Shown in pieces: positions 31,071 to 42,700 of a DNA stretch of 64,000 nt. The first letter of the stretch is position 1. The number at the start of each line of letters is the position of its first letter. Under the pieces are notes generated by a model that made no database searches, was not told the DNA's origin, and saw nothing but the letters and a program-made list of their open reading frames with translations. The translations under genes were made by a program, and so were the position numbers. The stretch is from Benincasa hispida (Eukaryota > Streptophyta > Magnoliopsida > Cucurbitales > Cucurbitaceae). The stretch lies in NCBI RefSeq assembly GCF_009727055.1, contig NC_052349.1:38468546-38532545 (forward strand), in the 5' to 3' direction.

Positions 31071-32480
31071 GTTGGGATTGATGTCCTAATTCTCCCGGAG
31101 TCTCGTTGTTTTGTAAAGATACACTTGTTTAATGAATAAAATAAGTGTTATTTAATTTTGGTATTTACTCATATCCAATAAACAAAACTTCTTGGTTATC
31201 TTATGTGAACTTAAGCATGTATATGTGATATACAAGTGAATCATTCCTTAAGTGATAACCTAAATAGGAATGTAGTATAAGGATTAACGTGGGATACCTG
31301 ATCCTGGCGACACTACGGATACGATCCGCTTTGTAGAGGTTTACAAGTGTTGTAAACTACTACAGATGGTTGATCCTGACCATTCATGTGAAGACGTGTG
31401 AGTGGGGGTGTCCCATACAAAGAGTTTGATAAGACCTGGACCATGAGATGACTAGACTATGTATCGTTGATACTAGAGACTTGCATCTCACTTAAACGAC
31501 CATAGGTGACACGACCTCAATCCTAAGTGTTTTAGGAACTCTTACCTTTGAGGGCGGTCCTTTGATTAGTATGGGTGAGAGTGGCCAGATTGCCAACTCA
31601 ACATGCCTACCTTTTTGGGGACTTGTCTGATTTGGGAGTTGGGAACTCAATCCACAAGATGAAATTTATTTCTTTCCCGAAGCAAGGATAAGTAAAAAGA
31701 TTGCTCCCTTAAGGGCTAATTTCGGGGCTTGAACATAGTGACCACAGCTTCTCTTTGGAAGAGAAGACTCAGTCATAGTAGGACTATGACTTATGTTCAT
31801 TAGAGGGATCAGTGGTACTTAAGGAGACAGATGTAACTACAAGGGCATAACGGTTATTGACCCAACTGTACTTAGAGCGATCTGTGAAGGGTTGTCGCAC
31901 CGCTGATTGGTTAAGATGGACACGTAATATATCTGTGGTAAGGAGACTTCAGCTGTTAGTTTTTAGTGGAATTCCTGACAGTTAACGGATAATGGATCCC
32001 GTGACTAAAGAGTCTAGTCAGTTATTCACGTACCATTGGAGCTTCGAGCTACAGGTCCATAAGGTTCCCTTGGTAGCTCAATGGATTCAATTGAGAATCA
32101 ATTCTTGGTGTTGATTTGAAATGTTCAAATTGACAAGAGGTTTTTTTATTATGAGATACATCTAGTGGAGGATTGATGTAAATGAAATTTGCATTAAGTA
32201 CCATGGAATAGAAAAAGAAATATGGTTTATATGTTTCATGAGGTGAAATATTAAAACTATAGGCTATAAATATAGTATGATAAATTGGTTATCATTTATA
32301 TTTATAATAATATTAATTGTTAGATAATTAATTATTTTTCTTAATAATCAAATTAGTGGGTGGTTATTGAATCATGGTAACTGTGAGTTTAAAAGAAAAA
32401 TGGTTTTCCTGTTTTCAAAATGAAGATTTCAAAAGTTTGAAAAAAAAGTTTTGAGTTTTCTCTCTCACGCAAAAGAAACC
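31071..32480 (+). repeat. Long-LTR copy C, fullest copy
   Basis: It starts GTTGGGATTGATGTCCTAA, carries an AATAAAATAAGTG stretch, and runs through CGACCATAGGTGACACGA, TGACCCAACTGTACTTAG and a final TTTTCTCTCTCACGC near 32455-32470. Length is about 1.4 kb. The TGTTGG start and size resemble long-LTR Copia lineages such as Angela, by analogy only. Confidence 0.65.
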
Positions 32481-35204
32481 CACGAAGTCGTCAAGTAAAT
32501 ACAGATTTACTAAGCGACAGTTGGACGAGCTAAACGATCGTGCAATATTTACTAAACGATCTCATAGTTTTGCTAGATGATCACTTGCCCTAAGGAAATG
32601 ATCGTGTAGAGTCTGTAGGCGATAGACCGAGCTAAACGATGAGCTAAACAATCGCATAGCTTTAGCTAGACTATCGACCTATGTGATAGGTTTCCTCCAT
32701 CTCCCACTTGCCCAGTCGTGTATGCGATTGGTGGTTCCTCCATCCGTCTATTTCATACCATGTCCGAACAGAGCCCGCCTTCTAGATTTTCACACCGAGA
32801 ATACCAAGGTAGCCTTGTTGGTGGTGTCAGACTCAATTCAACACCGTCGAGGTTTTCTGGAGGCCGTTTGTGGTGCTGTGGAGGCCGTTCGTGTTGCTGA
32901 GAAGTTCGTGGCCATCGTTGAGGACGAGCGTGAAGTGTTCGTGCTGTGTTCGTTGTTGTGTTGCAGTCACGTAGATCGAGTGTTCGTGGTCGCTGTTTTT
33001 CGAGCGGTCGCACAACGGAGCATAGAGACGTTTCTGCAAATGTTCATAGGTTTTTTCCTTTGTGCATTTAAGTTTTTCATGCTGTAATTTCTGTATGAAT
33101 TGTATAACCGCTTGTTTGAAGTCGATTGTAAGTGCATTGTTCATTCATGATTGTGATTTGGAATAATCTTGTTCCGTTGCTCATGGAAATCTCAGATCTG
33201 ATTTCCTTCAAAGAACTCTGACTTTTGAGTTATGAATTTTTGAAGTTGAAACAGGAATTTAGTGCGTAAAGAGGCAGTAGCTTGGCAAGATCAAGCAAGC
33301 AGCTCACCATAGAGAGCGAGAGCGAGACGAGAAAGATGTGAATCTTACTCGGGATGATAATCTCGCTGCTTTTTGTGCTGAATGTCGCTGAATTTTTGGT
33401 GTAAATCTCGCTGCTCACTCAAATCTCGTTGGTTTTCTATCTAGTCTTGCTATAAATTACACTAAATCTCGCTAATGATTGTAAGTCTCGCTAAAAATGA
33501 AAAATCTCGCTAGTTTTGTGCCTAATCTGACTGATTTTCATGCTAAGTCTCGCTCAGAAGATGATCTCGCTAGTGATGATCTCGTTGGTGAAGATCTCTT
33601 TGGTGATGATTTCGTTAGTGTTGATTCCGCTAGTAAGGGTCTCGCTAGTAAGAAAACTATTTGAAACATCTTGATGAGAATTCTAAGGAATCTAACAAGA
33701 AATTATGTTGCTTCAGGCCAAGAGGAGCTAGGAGAAGCCTACAAACCGTTAAGAGCCCAGACGAGTAGGGAGTGATTATAAATAATTTATAAATGTTTTA
33801 TAAATGTTTTAATAATCCATGTTTCATTGACTATTACTTTTATGCTAGTTATTTTACAAGAAGTTCCAAGCAACACATTTTCCTAAAGTTTATAAATGCA
33901 TTCTAGTTACAAAGTTTATGAAGTATGCTTGGGTATAATGGTTGAGCCATGGTAGCTCTCAAAAGAAGATTCTATGACATGTTTAAGTTACAAGTATTTG
34001 TAGTATGTTTTAAAGCATATGTGCTCTTAATGTTGTTGAGCATGCGTTAGCAAATGATATTTTTATGAAAACTATGTTTTATGAAATCAAGTTTTCAGTA
34101 AGCTTGTCTTTTCTGTGGGTATATATTATACTATCGATCTGACTCTCATGGTCAATCAGTTTCAAGCTTGAAGGCAATTGCATGAAAATGTTTTCCTATA
34201 AGGTATTTTCAGCTTAATACTGAAGTACAAGGAAAAGGTATTTGAGTTGTACTACCTAGTTTCAGTTATGTTATAATTCTGATACTGAAGTATTTAGAGA
34301 AGGTATCGGAATAATTCACTCAGTTCAGTAATAAGCAGTGGTACCCTACTTCAATTATGATCCTTGACGTCAGGATCTAGTTTGCTCTACGTGTAGGTAT
34401 GACAGTTAATCAGTTCGTTAGGATTGAACCACGAGGGTTATTTCCCAACATTGCCTGAAAGGTATTGGACAAAAGGGTTCTCACCCTAGCCCAAGCTTAT
34501 GTTTGAGAAATTGAGCAAAAAGGTTTTCTCTTAAACAAGGATATCCGATATTGAGAGATCGAGTGAAAGGGTTCTCTCTCAACCGGGAATCAGTTCAGCT
34601 ATGTTTTCAGATATAATGGTTTTAAAAGTTTTATGTACATGTTTGCTTGGCAAGTTTCTAGTTTCAATATTCAGTTTCCTAGCTTTCAGTTTAACATGAT
34701 ATTTATGTTTTATTACGTCACTTACTGGGCTAATAGCTCACCCTATTTTTTTTAAAAAAAAATGTTTTCCCTTCCCCAGGTAGAGGTCAACTTCCCATAA
34801 GCTATTTTTGTTGCTGCTCTGCTACTCAAAGACTCAAGGCTAAAGGAAGACTAAGTGTTTGTTCTGTAAATACTAGTACACATGTTTTGTGCGTATAAGG
34901 ACTAAACTTAGTGCCATGGATTCACTGGATTTTATACCATACATAGTTGTGAATATGAATAGTAGCTATGGAACTCTGTTGATTTAATAATGTTAAGTTT
35001 CAGTTAATCTATTCAGTACGTTTAATATGTTAAGTTATGAGGTTGTGAATATTGTCGTTATCAAGTCATAAATGCATATCTGGGTTATAGGGTAGGTTTA
35101 AATGTAAGTTAGGCAATAAGTGTCGACAAGAGGGTTGATAAATGCTGTTGTCACATGCTCTTTTAGATTAAGAGGGTAATCCGGGAGGGGATGTGACAGG
35201 AGAT
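32481..35204. mobile_element. Non-coding LTR-element interior, gypsy-like
   Basis: No polyprotein remains. The left part (32500-32690) repeats the words CTAAACGAT and AACGATC six to eight times. The middle holds the TCTCGCT minisatellite. The right part (34100-35190) has text typical of gypsy LTR edges, for example TTACGTCACTTACTGGGCTA with CCCAGGTAGAGGTC, and GGGAGGGGATGTGACA at 35183-35198. Open frames here, such as 32683-33087, show no known domain. Confidence 0.4.
33361..33655. repeat. Degenerate TCTCGCT minisatellite
   Basis: Exact TCTCGCT occurs at 33361, 33406, 33467, 33486, 33505, 33548, 33565 and 33640. One- or two-base variants lie between them at 33425, 33445, 33526, 33580, 33595, 33610 and 33625. 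Spacing is about 19-22 bases at first and exactly 15 bases from 33565 to 33640. Confidence 0.85.
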
Positions 35205-35352
35205 AACCTTGGATGCTAGTTTATTGGTTTGTGGGTTAATGATACTAAATGTCAAATAAAACATTTCATAATTTATTAAATAAATAAATATTTATATATT
35301 ACAATTACAAACACAAGATCATGAGATTTAGGGCATAAACCCCAACACATCA
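35205..35352 (-). repeat. Start of a long LTR, inverted
   Basis: On the minus strand it starts TGTTGGGGTTTATGCCCTAA and resembles the first 150 bp of the LTRs at 26596 and 31071. It directly follows the gypsy-like end at 35198. Confidence 0.55.
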
Positions 35353-36572
35353 ATCATTCACCTTTCGCATTTTTTAGAACTATAAACTTTTTAAATTCTC
35401 TCTAAATTATCCAAAGAAATTAACTTTGTAATTTTATTAACTTGCATTGTGTTACTTGATAATTATAGTTGGTATTAGAAAATTGTTATTGCCCTATAAA
35501 ATTATAAACAATGAAAAACACTTCGAGGATTTATGAAAAGTTTTAAAGTAGTAAACAAACTTTTTTTTAATAAGATAAAAAAGAAGATTCATTTTAAAAA
35601 ACAATAAAAAAATGGTTTGATGTTTTACTTTACGAAAAAAAAGCTATGAAAATTAAAACAAAACTATATAATATTTATTTGTTTCATGTTAAGACTTACT
35701 ATTTTCCACATAATTAAATTTAAACTTCAAGATTTCACGTTGCACGTGTTTTTGACTAGTTACAAAAAAAAAGGGCTATATTTTAAAAATGGAAAGAAAG
35801 GTAAAATTGTAAAAAATTATCTCTAAAAATCTTTCCATAAAAAAGTTAAAAGACATTTATGGAATAACCGACCAAGTGAGGATTTTTCATGTAAAAAATC
35901 TCTAAAAAAAATTGTATCATAAGTAAATAAAACAATACTTTTTAAAATTGATAAGTTCAAATTGATTCGAGTTACAACCCATGAATCAATCCGATCCATA
36001 AAATTTTCATTTATTTGAATTAAACTCAACTCAAGCCCAACTCAAATTATAGGAATTGGATTGAGTTGATCAGCCTTGAATTGAGTTGATAAGGTTTTTT
36101 GAGTTATCGACCCTAATATAGTGTTTGTACTATTAAATGTGAGGCCACAGATTCAATCTCCACCCTTGTTGTACTAAAAAAAAACTTTAAATATAATTTA
36201 AAAATTAATTGAAAATCTATCTTCTCTCTCTTCAAAGCCATTATAATAAAATAGTTTGAAAAAAAAAAAGAAAAAAGCACGTGAGTGCACAAACACAACA
36301 TTCACCTCAGTCCTCATCTCTATCTCTATTCACGGGAAAAAATAAATCAGATCGACTAATTAACACGTAAGCTTTGAGATGATCAGATGAGACACTATGA
36401 TTTTAGATAATAAGGAAGAATATAATACATAACCTAAACGTGGAGTTTTACAAGATCCTTTAATGCAAATTCCCGCCGCCGTCTTCTTCAGCCTTCCAGG
36501 GTTTATCAATCCGCCATTGATTTCCTTTGCACTTCCTTTCCATTCACATTTCCTCTTGAACAGCTCTCAGAA
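35353..36572. other. Intergenic region and IPMS promoter area
   Basis: AT-rich DNA with no coding sequence. It turns less AT-rich from about 36470 (CCCGCCGCCGTCTTCTTCAG), as expected for a plant 5' leader. I cannot fix a TATA box or transcription start. Confidence 0.45.
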
Positions 36573-36596
36573 ATGTCCGCAGGAGTTCGCCTGTAA
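36573..36596 (+). CDS. Possible upstream ORF in the IPMS leader (7 codons)
   Basis: ATG TCC GCA GGA GTT CGC CTG TAA precedes the IPMS start by 179 bases. If it is in the mature leader it could lower translation of the main frame. However, a GTAAGT donor overlaps its end (CCTG|TAAGTAAGT region), so it may sit at a 5' UTR intron edge. Confidence 0.3.
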   Translation: MSAGVRL

Positions 36597-36751
36597 GTAA
36601 GTCTTCACTGTTCTTCATTCATTCCCGATCAATTGCTTCGTTAGTTGCTCTCAGACGGTTGCGAGATTGTGCAATCAATAATACGTGAAGAAGCGGATTT
36701 CTCTTGCTAGTGCATTTCTGTTTTCTTTGATTTGTGGTTGTTGTCTTTACG

Positions 36752-39700
36752 ATGGCCATGCCGGCAGCATTGTCAAGACCGAATACTCATTTTCTTTCTC
36801 GGCAATCGAACACTCAGTTTCCTGCTCGTCATCGGATTTATAGTACGAATTTTCAGGTTCTTAAGAATCCTTCACGGTCGTTGTCCTTTAGGACGGCGGC
36901 GGATAATGTATCTCGCATTTACTGCTGTCAGACAGAAAGTGTAGTTTCGAATTCTGGACTGAAATCATCAATTAGACGTCCGCCATACATTCCTAATCGC
37001 ATCCCTGACCCTTCCTATGTTCGCATATTTGATACTACTCTTCGCGATGGCGAGCAGTCTCCAGGTGCTTCCCTCACTGCTAAAGAGAAGCTTGACATTG
37101 CTCGTCAGCTTGCAAAGCTTGGTGTGGATATCATTGAGGCTGGATTTCCTGCTGCTTCTAAGGAAGACTTTGAGGCAGTTAAGATGATTGCCAAAGAGGT
37201 TGGGAATGCTGTCGATGAGGATGGGTATGTGCCTGTTATTTGTGGTCTCTCGAGGTGTAATGAGAATGATATTCGAACTGCATGGGAGGCCGTGAAGTAC
37301 GCTAAAAGACCGCGGATACATACCTTTATTGCAACGAGTGAAATTCATATGGAGCATAAGCTGAGAAAGACGAGGGAACAAGTGATTGAAATTGCTCGAA
37401 ATATGGTGCGGTTTGCACGAAGTTTGGGTTGTGATGATGTTGAGTTCAGCCCTGAGGATGCTGGCAGGTTTGATCTTGATCTTGAGTTACATGCCATTTT
37501 TAAATTTTGTTTCAACGAATTGATCCAGAGAGTAAGTTGACTCTGCATGCTCCTTGGATTTCAAAACCTCTCAATCATAATGGATATTTGGATTGAATTT
37601 TTAATAAGCTTAGATTATGTTGGAAGTTGTAAGGTGTGATTTGTGTAACTTGTTTCCGCCTCCTATAAAAGAATAGGATACACAAGTTTAAATTTGGGCA
37701 TAAAAAAGCTGGTAGTTAGTTTCCCAGGCCATGTTTGATTTATGTAATTTGTATCTACATAGCTAATAATTAGCTTTGGTTAGCAGACTTGTACACTCAA
37801 TAAGTTTGACTCCCCGTGTTACACAAACTTAACCAATTCTTCTTGAAAATTAGACTATAGCATCCTGTTATAACACAACCTCTATTTGAAATGAATTGAT
37901 TTAATGCATTTGTTTGGTTTCCACCAATATTAGAATCGTTATAATAGGTTTTGATGGAAATTTTGTAATTATTTTTGTGTATCTGACTTATTGTTCATTG
38001 TGCAATCTGCGACTAATGTCTATCCCCATTCTTGTCTTGTTTGGAGCAGATCCTTCATAGGGCCCCTTCTCTATGGAGGTTTTCAACATCCTTAGCCATC
38101 AATAATTGCTTAACATAAAATTGCAGTTCTTTTACATTGATTAAACCTTTTTCTTTATTATGTTGTTGTTTATGATCAGATCTGACAGAGAGTTCCTTTA
38201 TCAAATTCTGGGGGAAGTGATAAAGGCTGGGGCAACTACTCTCAACATACCAGATACTGTGGGTTATACAATGCCTGTCGAATTTGGCAAGTTGATTGCT
38301 GATATAAAATCTAATACTCCTGGCATTGAAAATGTTATCATTTCAACACACTGCCAGAATGATCTTGGACTTGCAACTGCCAACACAGTAGCAGTAAGTA
38401 ATGGTGTTTTCTTCTCTTTTAATCCTATTTATTGAACCGGACCTTTAATTTGGGAAGTATCTGAAGATAATGGGTTGGTAACAAGGAATGAATGATATAC
38501 TATTAACACTACAAGACATGATATGTAGGACATGAACACGATATGGACATAGTGACACATCACTTAAAAATGAAGAGGAAAAAAAGAAACAAGACATGAA
38601 TGTGATGATGAATGTATACTCTTATGATATTTTAAGGATATATATTTTCAATAGTTTACATTGTAAATCATGAAGCAGGGATAAGATGTACGTTTTTTTG
38701 TCTTGATCTTGGTCTAAATTGTTGAAGCTTTTCTGTAATCATTTCCTGAAGTACACAAATTGTGGAGGACAAAATTCTTCAGCCACTCCTTAGAATTGGA
38801 AAATTGCAAGACAAAAGGGATTTCTGTGTGAACTGCGAAAAAATCACTCTTCCGTCTATCTAGATGCTCTGATATGACTTCATCTCGAACCTTAAGTAAA
38901 TTATGTTTAATTCTTCTCATCTCTTTGCAGGGGGCATGTGCAGGTGCAAGGCAAGTTGAGGTCACAATTAATGGCATTGGTGAGAGAGCTGGAAATGCTT
39001 CGCTAGAGGAGGCAAGTTATTTATTTAGTTAATTTGATTTATTCTATAATATATTATTATTTCATTTTGTGGAGTGGGGATGATTTGCAACGCAACCTAG
39101 CATGATTGATCTAATCAATATGTTATACATATTTCATAAAGTTTGTTCATGCATTTATCATCGTCACTATTTTTTATTGGACTATAGACATTTATGGGTT
39201 ATATTGTTGTAAATTAATTGTGGTTCAGATTTTTATATAAGGGACGAGAGCAACATTATTTTTAGAAAGAAATATCTTTTTAGGTAATGATTCTGAAGTT
39301 TGGGATTTGTTGAGATAAAAGTGAGCTTGAAGCTGTTTTCTTCTTCTTCTTCTTCTTCTTCTTATTATTATTATTATTATTTTTGTTTTTTAAACAAGAA
39401 AAAAACTTGTCATTCATGCTTGAGAAGCTGCAACATGGAAATCAAGAAACTCAAATATTACGCAAGAAAGCATCCCAGCAAAGAAAAATCCCTAAATATA
39501 GTTACAAGAAGAAAGCCCACCAATAATGGAACCTCATGAAGTACAATAATCTCTAATCTTCCTCCCAAGTAATTTGTTTTCCTCCAAAGATACGTAGATT
39601 CCTTTCTTCCCATATTCCTCACAATGGTGCTTTGGCTATATTAATGCTTAACAGTTTAGCACCTTTTTCATCCCATGACCACACTACAGAGCAATATAAT

Positions 39701-42700
39701 AACACGATTTCAAAGCTTCTCTCTTATTAACCAGTAAAATAATCTTGCTCTTTTTACCATCTTTTCCATCCTTGAACTAGCCGAGGAAGGAATCAAGAAT
39801 AAGGATAAGAAATAACCGATCAGGATCCCACTTAGAGTGATTGGATATACATCACCCACCACCCTTATAAAATAATGCTTCAAGGAAAGAAGCTTCAAAA
39901 TGGCAGGCAATTAGGATTATTTCTTTGGGTAAAACCAAGCGAAAGGAAGGGTTATCACCTCACACCTCATTATGAATGCCCATATACAAGCTCTCACATG
40001 TCAACCACAGAATCTTATCCCATCAATCTTAGGTCCAAAAGTGGCTTAAAAAGAGGAGGTAGAATATTGTAAGATTGACAATAAGAACCGTTGTATTATC
40101 ATCAGCTGCGAGATGAGAAAGATGAATTCTCTCCCTGACCACAATGTTTCTTAAAGTTTTTTAATAACACTAAAATAATAAATGTACTCTAAAGAGGATA
40201 AAACGTCAAGTTAATTTAGCCTTAAGTTTGGGCTCAAAATAAATGGCCTTCTTTCTTGTTGAAAGTTCACCAACGTGTACAACATGTGTAAGAGTGCATC
40301 CAAATTAAAAAAAGTGACATGTAAGTTGGTTCATTGGACACATTTCTGGTTAGTGTTAGGATGTATTTGTGTCCCATCGATACTCTGCCTAAAACCTGCC
40401 TAAAATAAAGTGCTTCATAGTTGACCACTTTATCATCCAATAATTCCTTTGGATGTTGACAACCAAAAATGTCTCCTTTGCCCAAGAAGGCCAGATCTCT
40501 TTATTTAAGCAAAAAAAAAAAAAAAAAAAAAAAGGAGATTTTGCTTGACAAGGAAAAAGATAAAGCAAAAGAATTGTCCCGTAAAGAGAAAGGAAAAGAT
40601 ATTGTCATTAGCATTAACTTTCCTTTCTCAAGCTTGAAGAACAAGATTCTTGAAGAAGATGGGTGATGGACCATGATGTCTTGTTGAGTGAAGACCCCCC
40701 AGAAAATTTGTATGCTTGTTTTAGTGACACTCAAGGGGATGACAAAATGGAAGGTTAGGGTCAGTGAAATTAAAATAATCATCTAGATTTGGTGATCAGT
40801 AGGGATAATGAGAGTGAGTAATTCATAGACAAAGGTTGCCTCTTTTAGAAAAGATGATAAAATCTTAATCCTTGAAGAAATGGAAGATGTGCATTCGCCC
40901 AATTCCCACAAAAAACTAATGACTCAAGAGGTAGCTCGACTCGCAAAAGAAAGACAAGAGAGATAATGAATTTGTTGCGCACTTAGGAAAATGAATAGGA
41001 TAGGGAAGAGGACCAAGAAGATGAAGAAGATAGGAGTAAGCAGGGCCCTGAGGTTGCTCCATGAAGATCTTCGCCTGGATTGTGAGAGAGTTGGGAGCTG
41101 TGCTAAAAAGAGCTCTAGTGAAGGTTCATTTTTCCAAAGTTGGTACGAATATAGTGATTCTTCAAGAGACTAAGTTAAATTCTGAGTATATGGTTATTGG
41201 TGAAGACCATCTCAAGTTCAAGGAGGATAGGTTGGGTGGCCCTTGATGTTGATGGTTCTTCGGGGGGAGTAGTGGATATGTGGAAGGAGGATAATATCTT
41301 GATTCCCTTCTGGTATATTTTGGGGAAATTTTTACCAGGGAACTTGCTTCTACATCTCCTTTGCAGAAGGATCTGTATCAGGCCATATGGAAGTCTATTA
41401 GTCCAAAAAGAATTGATATCTTTTGAGCATTAGTATCTTTTTATTTCTTCGTTGAAAAGTCCCATTTCTTGTTTTTAAAAAAGACACATCATCTAGCACA
41501 GAACAACTTGGAGTTTCTTTTGCTGAAACTATCTATTCTTGAATCCTATAGGTTAGTTCAGTTGTTCAACTTTATTGTGCTAAGGTTTCTTCTTTTAATT
41601 TTTGATGGATCTATCCAGTGGCAAATAGTCTATCTTATATACAAAAGAGGATCAATCTTGATCCAGATAAATTAGGGTGTCTATATTTCATTTTACATGT
41701 GACTGGATGCACGTTTCTGTTGTAATGTTTCGTGAACATCTGTTTGCACTGACGTGAAAACACTCATATTGAGTCATATTGTATGGGTTTTTTAAATGGC
41801 ATGCATGAACGTATGCTAATTTTCTCTTTTGAAACCATCTTTTAATATCCTCAGGTGGTAATGTCCTTACAATGTCGTGGAGAGCATGTGCTTGGAGGTC
41901 TTCATACTGGAATTAACTCGAGACATATCTTTTTGACTAGCAAGATGGTAATTGTTTCTCTTACAATTTACAAAACATATTTCCTGAAAAAATTTCCTTC
42001 GGTTATTTTATTTTTATCATTCTTTTCATCTCTTTCTTTTTTTCAAAATATAAAGTTAAACTTTCCTTGGGTTGGTAGATTTTCTATTGCAAGTTGCTTG
42101 TGGCCTATGTTCAACTTGAAAGCTAGACAGTTTTGTTCTCGCGTCTGGTTCTTTTTTAATTTGGAAAGAGGCGAGGCAAGTTTTTTAAGGATAGGAAGAG
42201 GAGCATTTCTTTCTTTCTTTCATTCTTTTTTTTTTTTGTGTATTTTATTTCTCTTATCACTATTGTTTCTCTTTAAAATTTGTCTGTGTTTTTTATTTCT
42301 CTTATCACTATTGTTTCTTTTTTGGTTTCTCGTTGTTTTGAGGTGAAGTCTATTTGGGAATTTGGACTAAGGACAGAATGCTCGTTCTCTTTCCCTCCAG
42401 TTTGCTTTCACTTTTTCTATTCGACATCCGTATCTTTATCATAAAGGCTACTTACTGACAAATTTATTCCTTAGGTAGAAGAGTACACTGGTTTGAATGT
42501 ACAACCACACAAGGCTATTGTCGGAGCTAATGCTTTTGCTCATGAAAGTGGCATCCACCAGGTCAGTCTTGTTGGATTTTGATATGCAATATTTATGATA
42601 CGTTGTCATATTTATCTTTAAAACCTGTCATGATGAGATAGTTACCCAATATACTTTATAGTTGATTATGACCTGATTCTAGCATTAGTGGCCCCTCAAG

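Larger units (their letters stand above)
39012..41854 (+). other. IPMS intron 3, a 2.8-kb GC-AG intron
   Basis: Exon 3 ends GAG GAG and the intron begins GCAAGTTATT, with acceptor CCTCAG at 41854. The protein reads [15 protein letters not shown], matching the family. No GT nearby keeps the frame. The sequence AG|GCAAGT is the usual context for GC donors. Confidence 0.85.

Noticed and set aside
32683..33087. 134-residue plus-strand frame with overlapping frames on both strands
   Set aside because: No recognisable domain, no splice support, and it lies in retroelement-type DNA.
36734..37540. Longer IPMS first frame starting at GTG (36734) and running to 37540
   Set aside because: ATG at 36752 gives the normal start. 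The donor CAG|GTTTGA at 37467 joins to exon 2 and restores EDAGRSDREF; beyond it the frame is intron.
40469..40666. Lysine-rich 65-residue frame
   Set aside because: It is driven by a run of 24 As in IPMS intron 3. At most it is part of a dead LINE ORF1.
41855..42346. 163-residue frame rich in Phe and Leu
   Set aside because: It is IPMS exon 4 read through into intron 4. The conserved protein switches to exon 5 at 42475.
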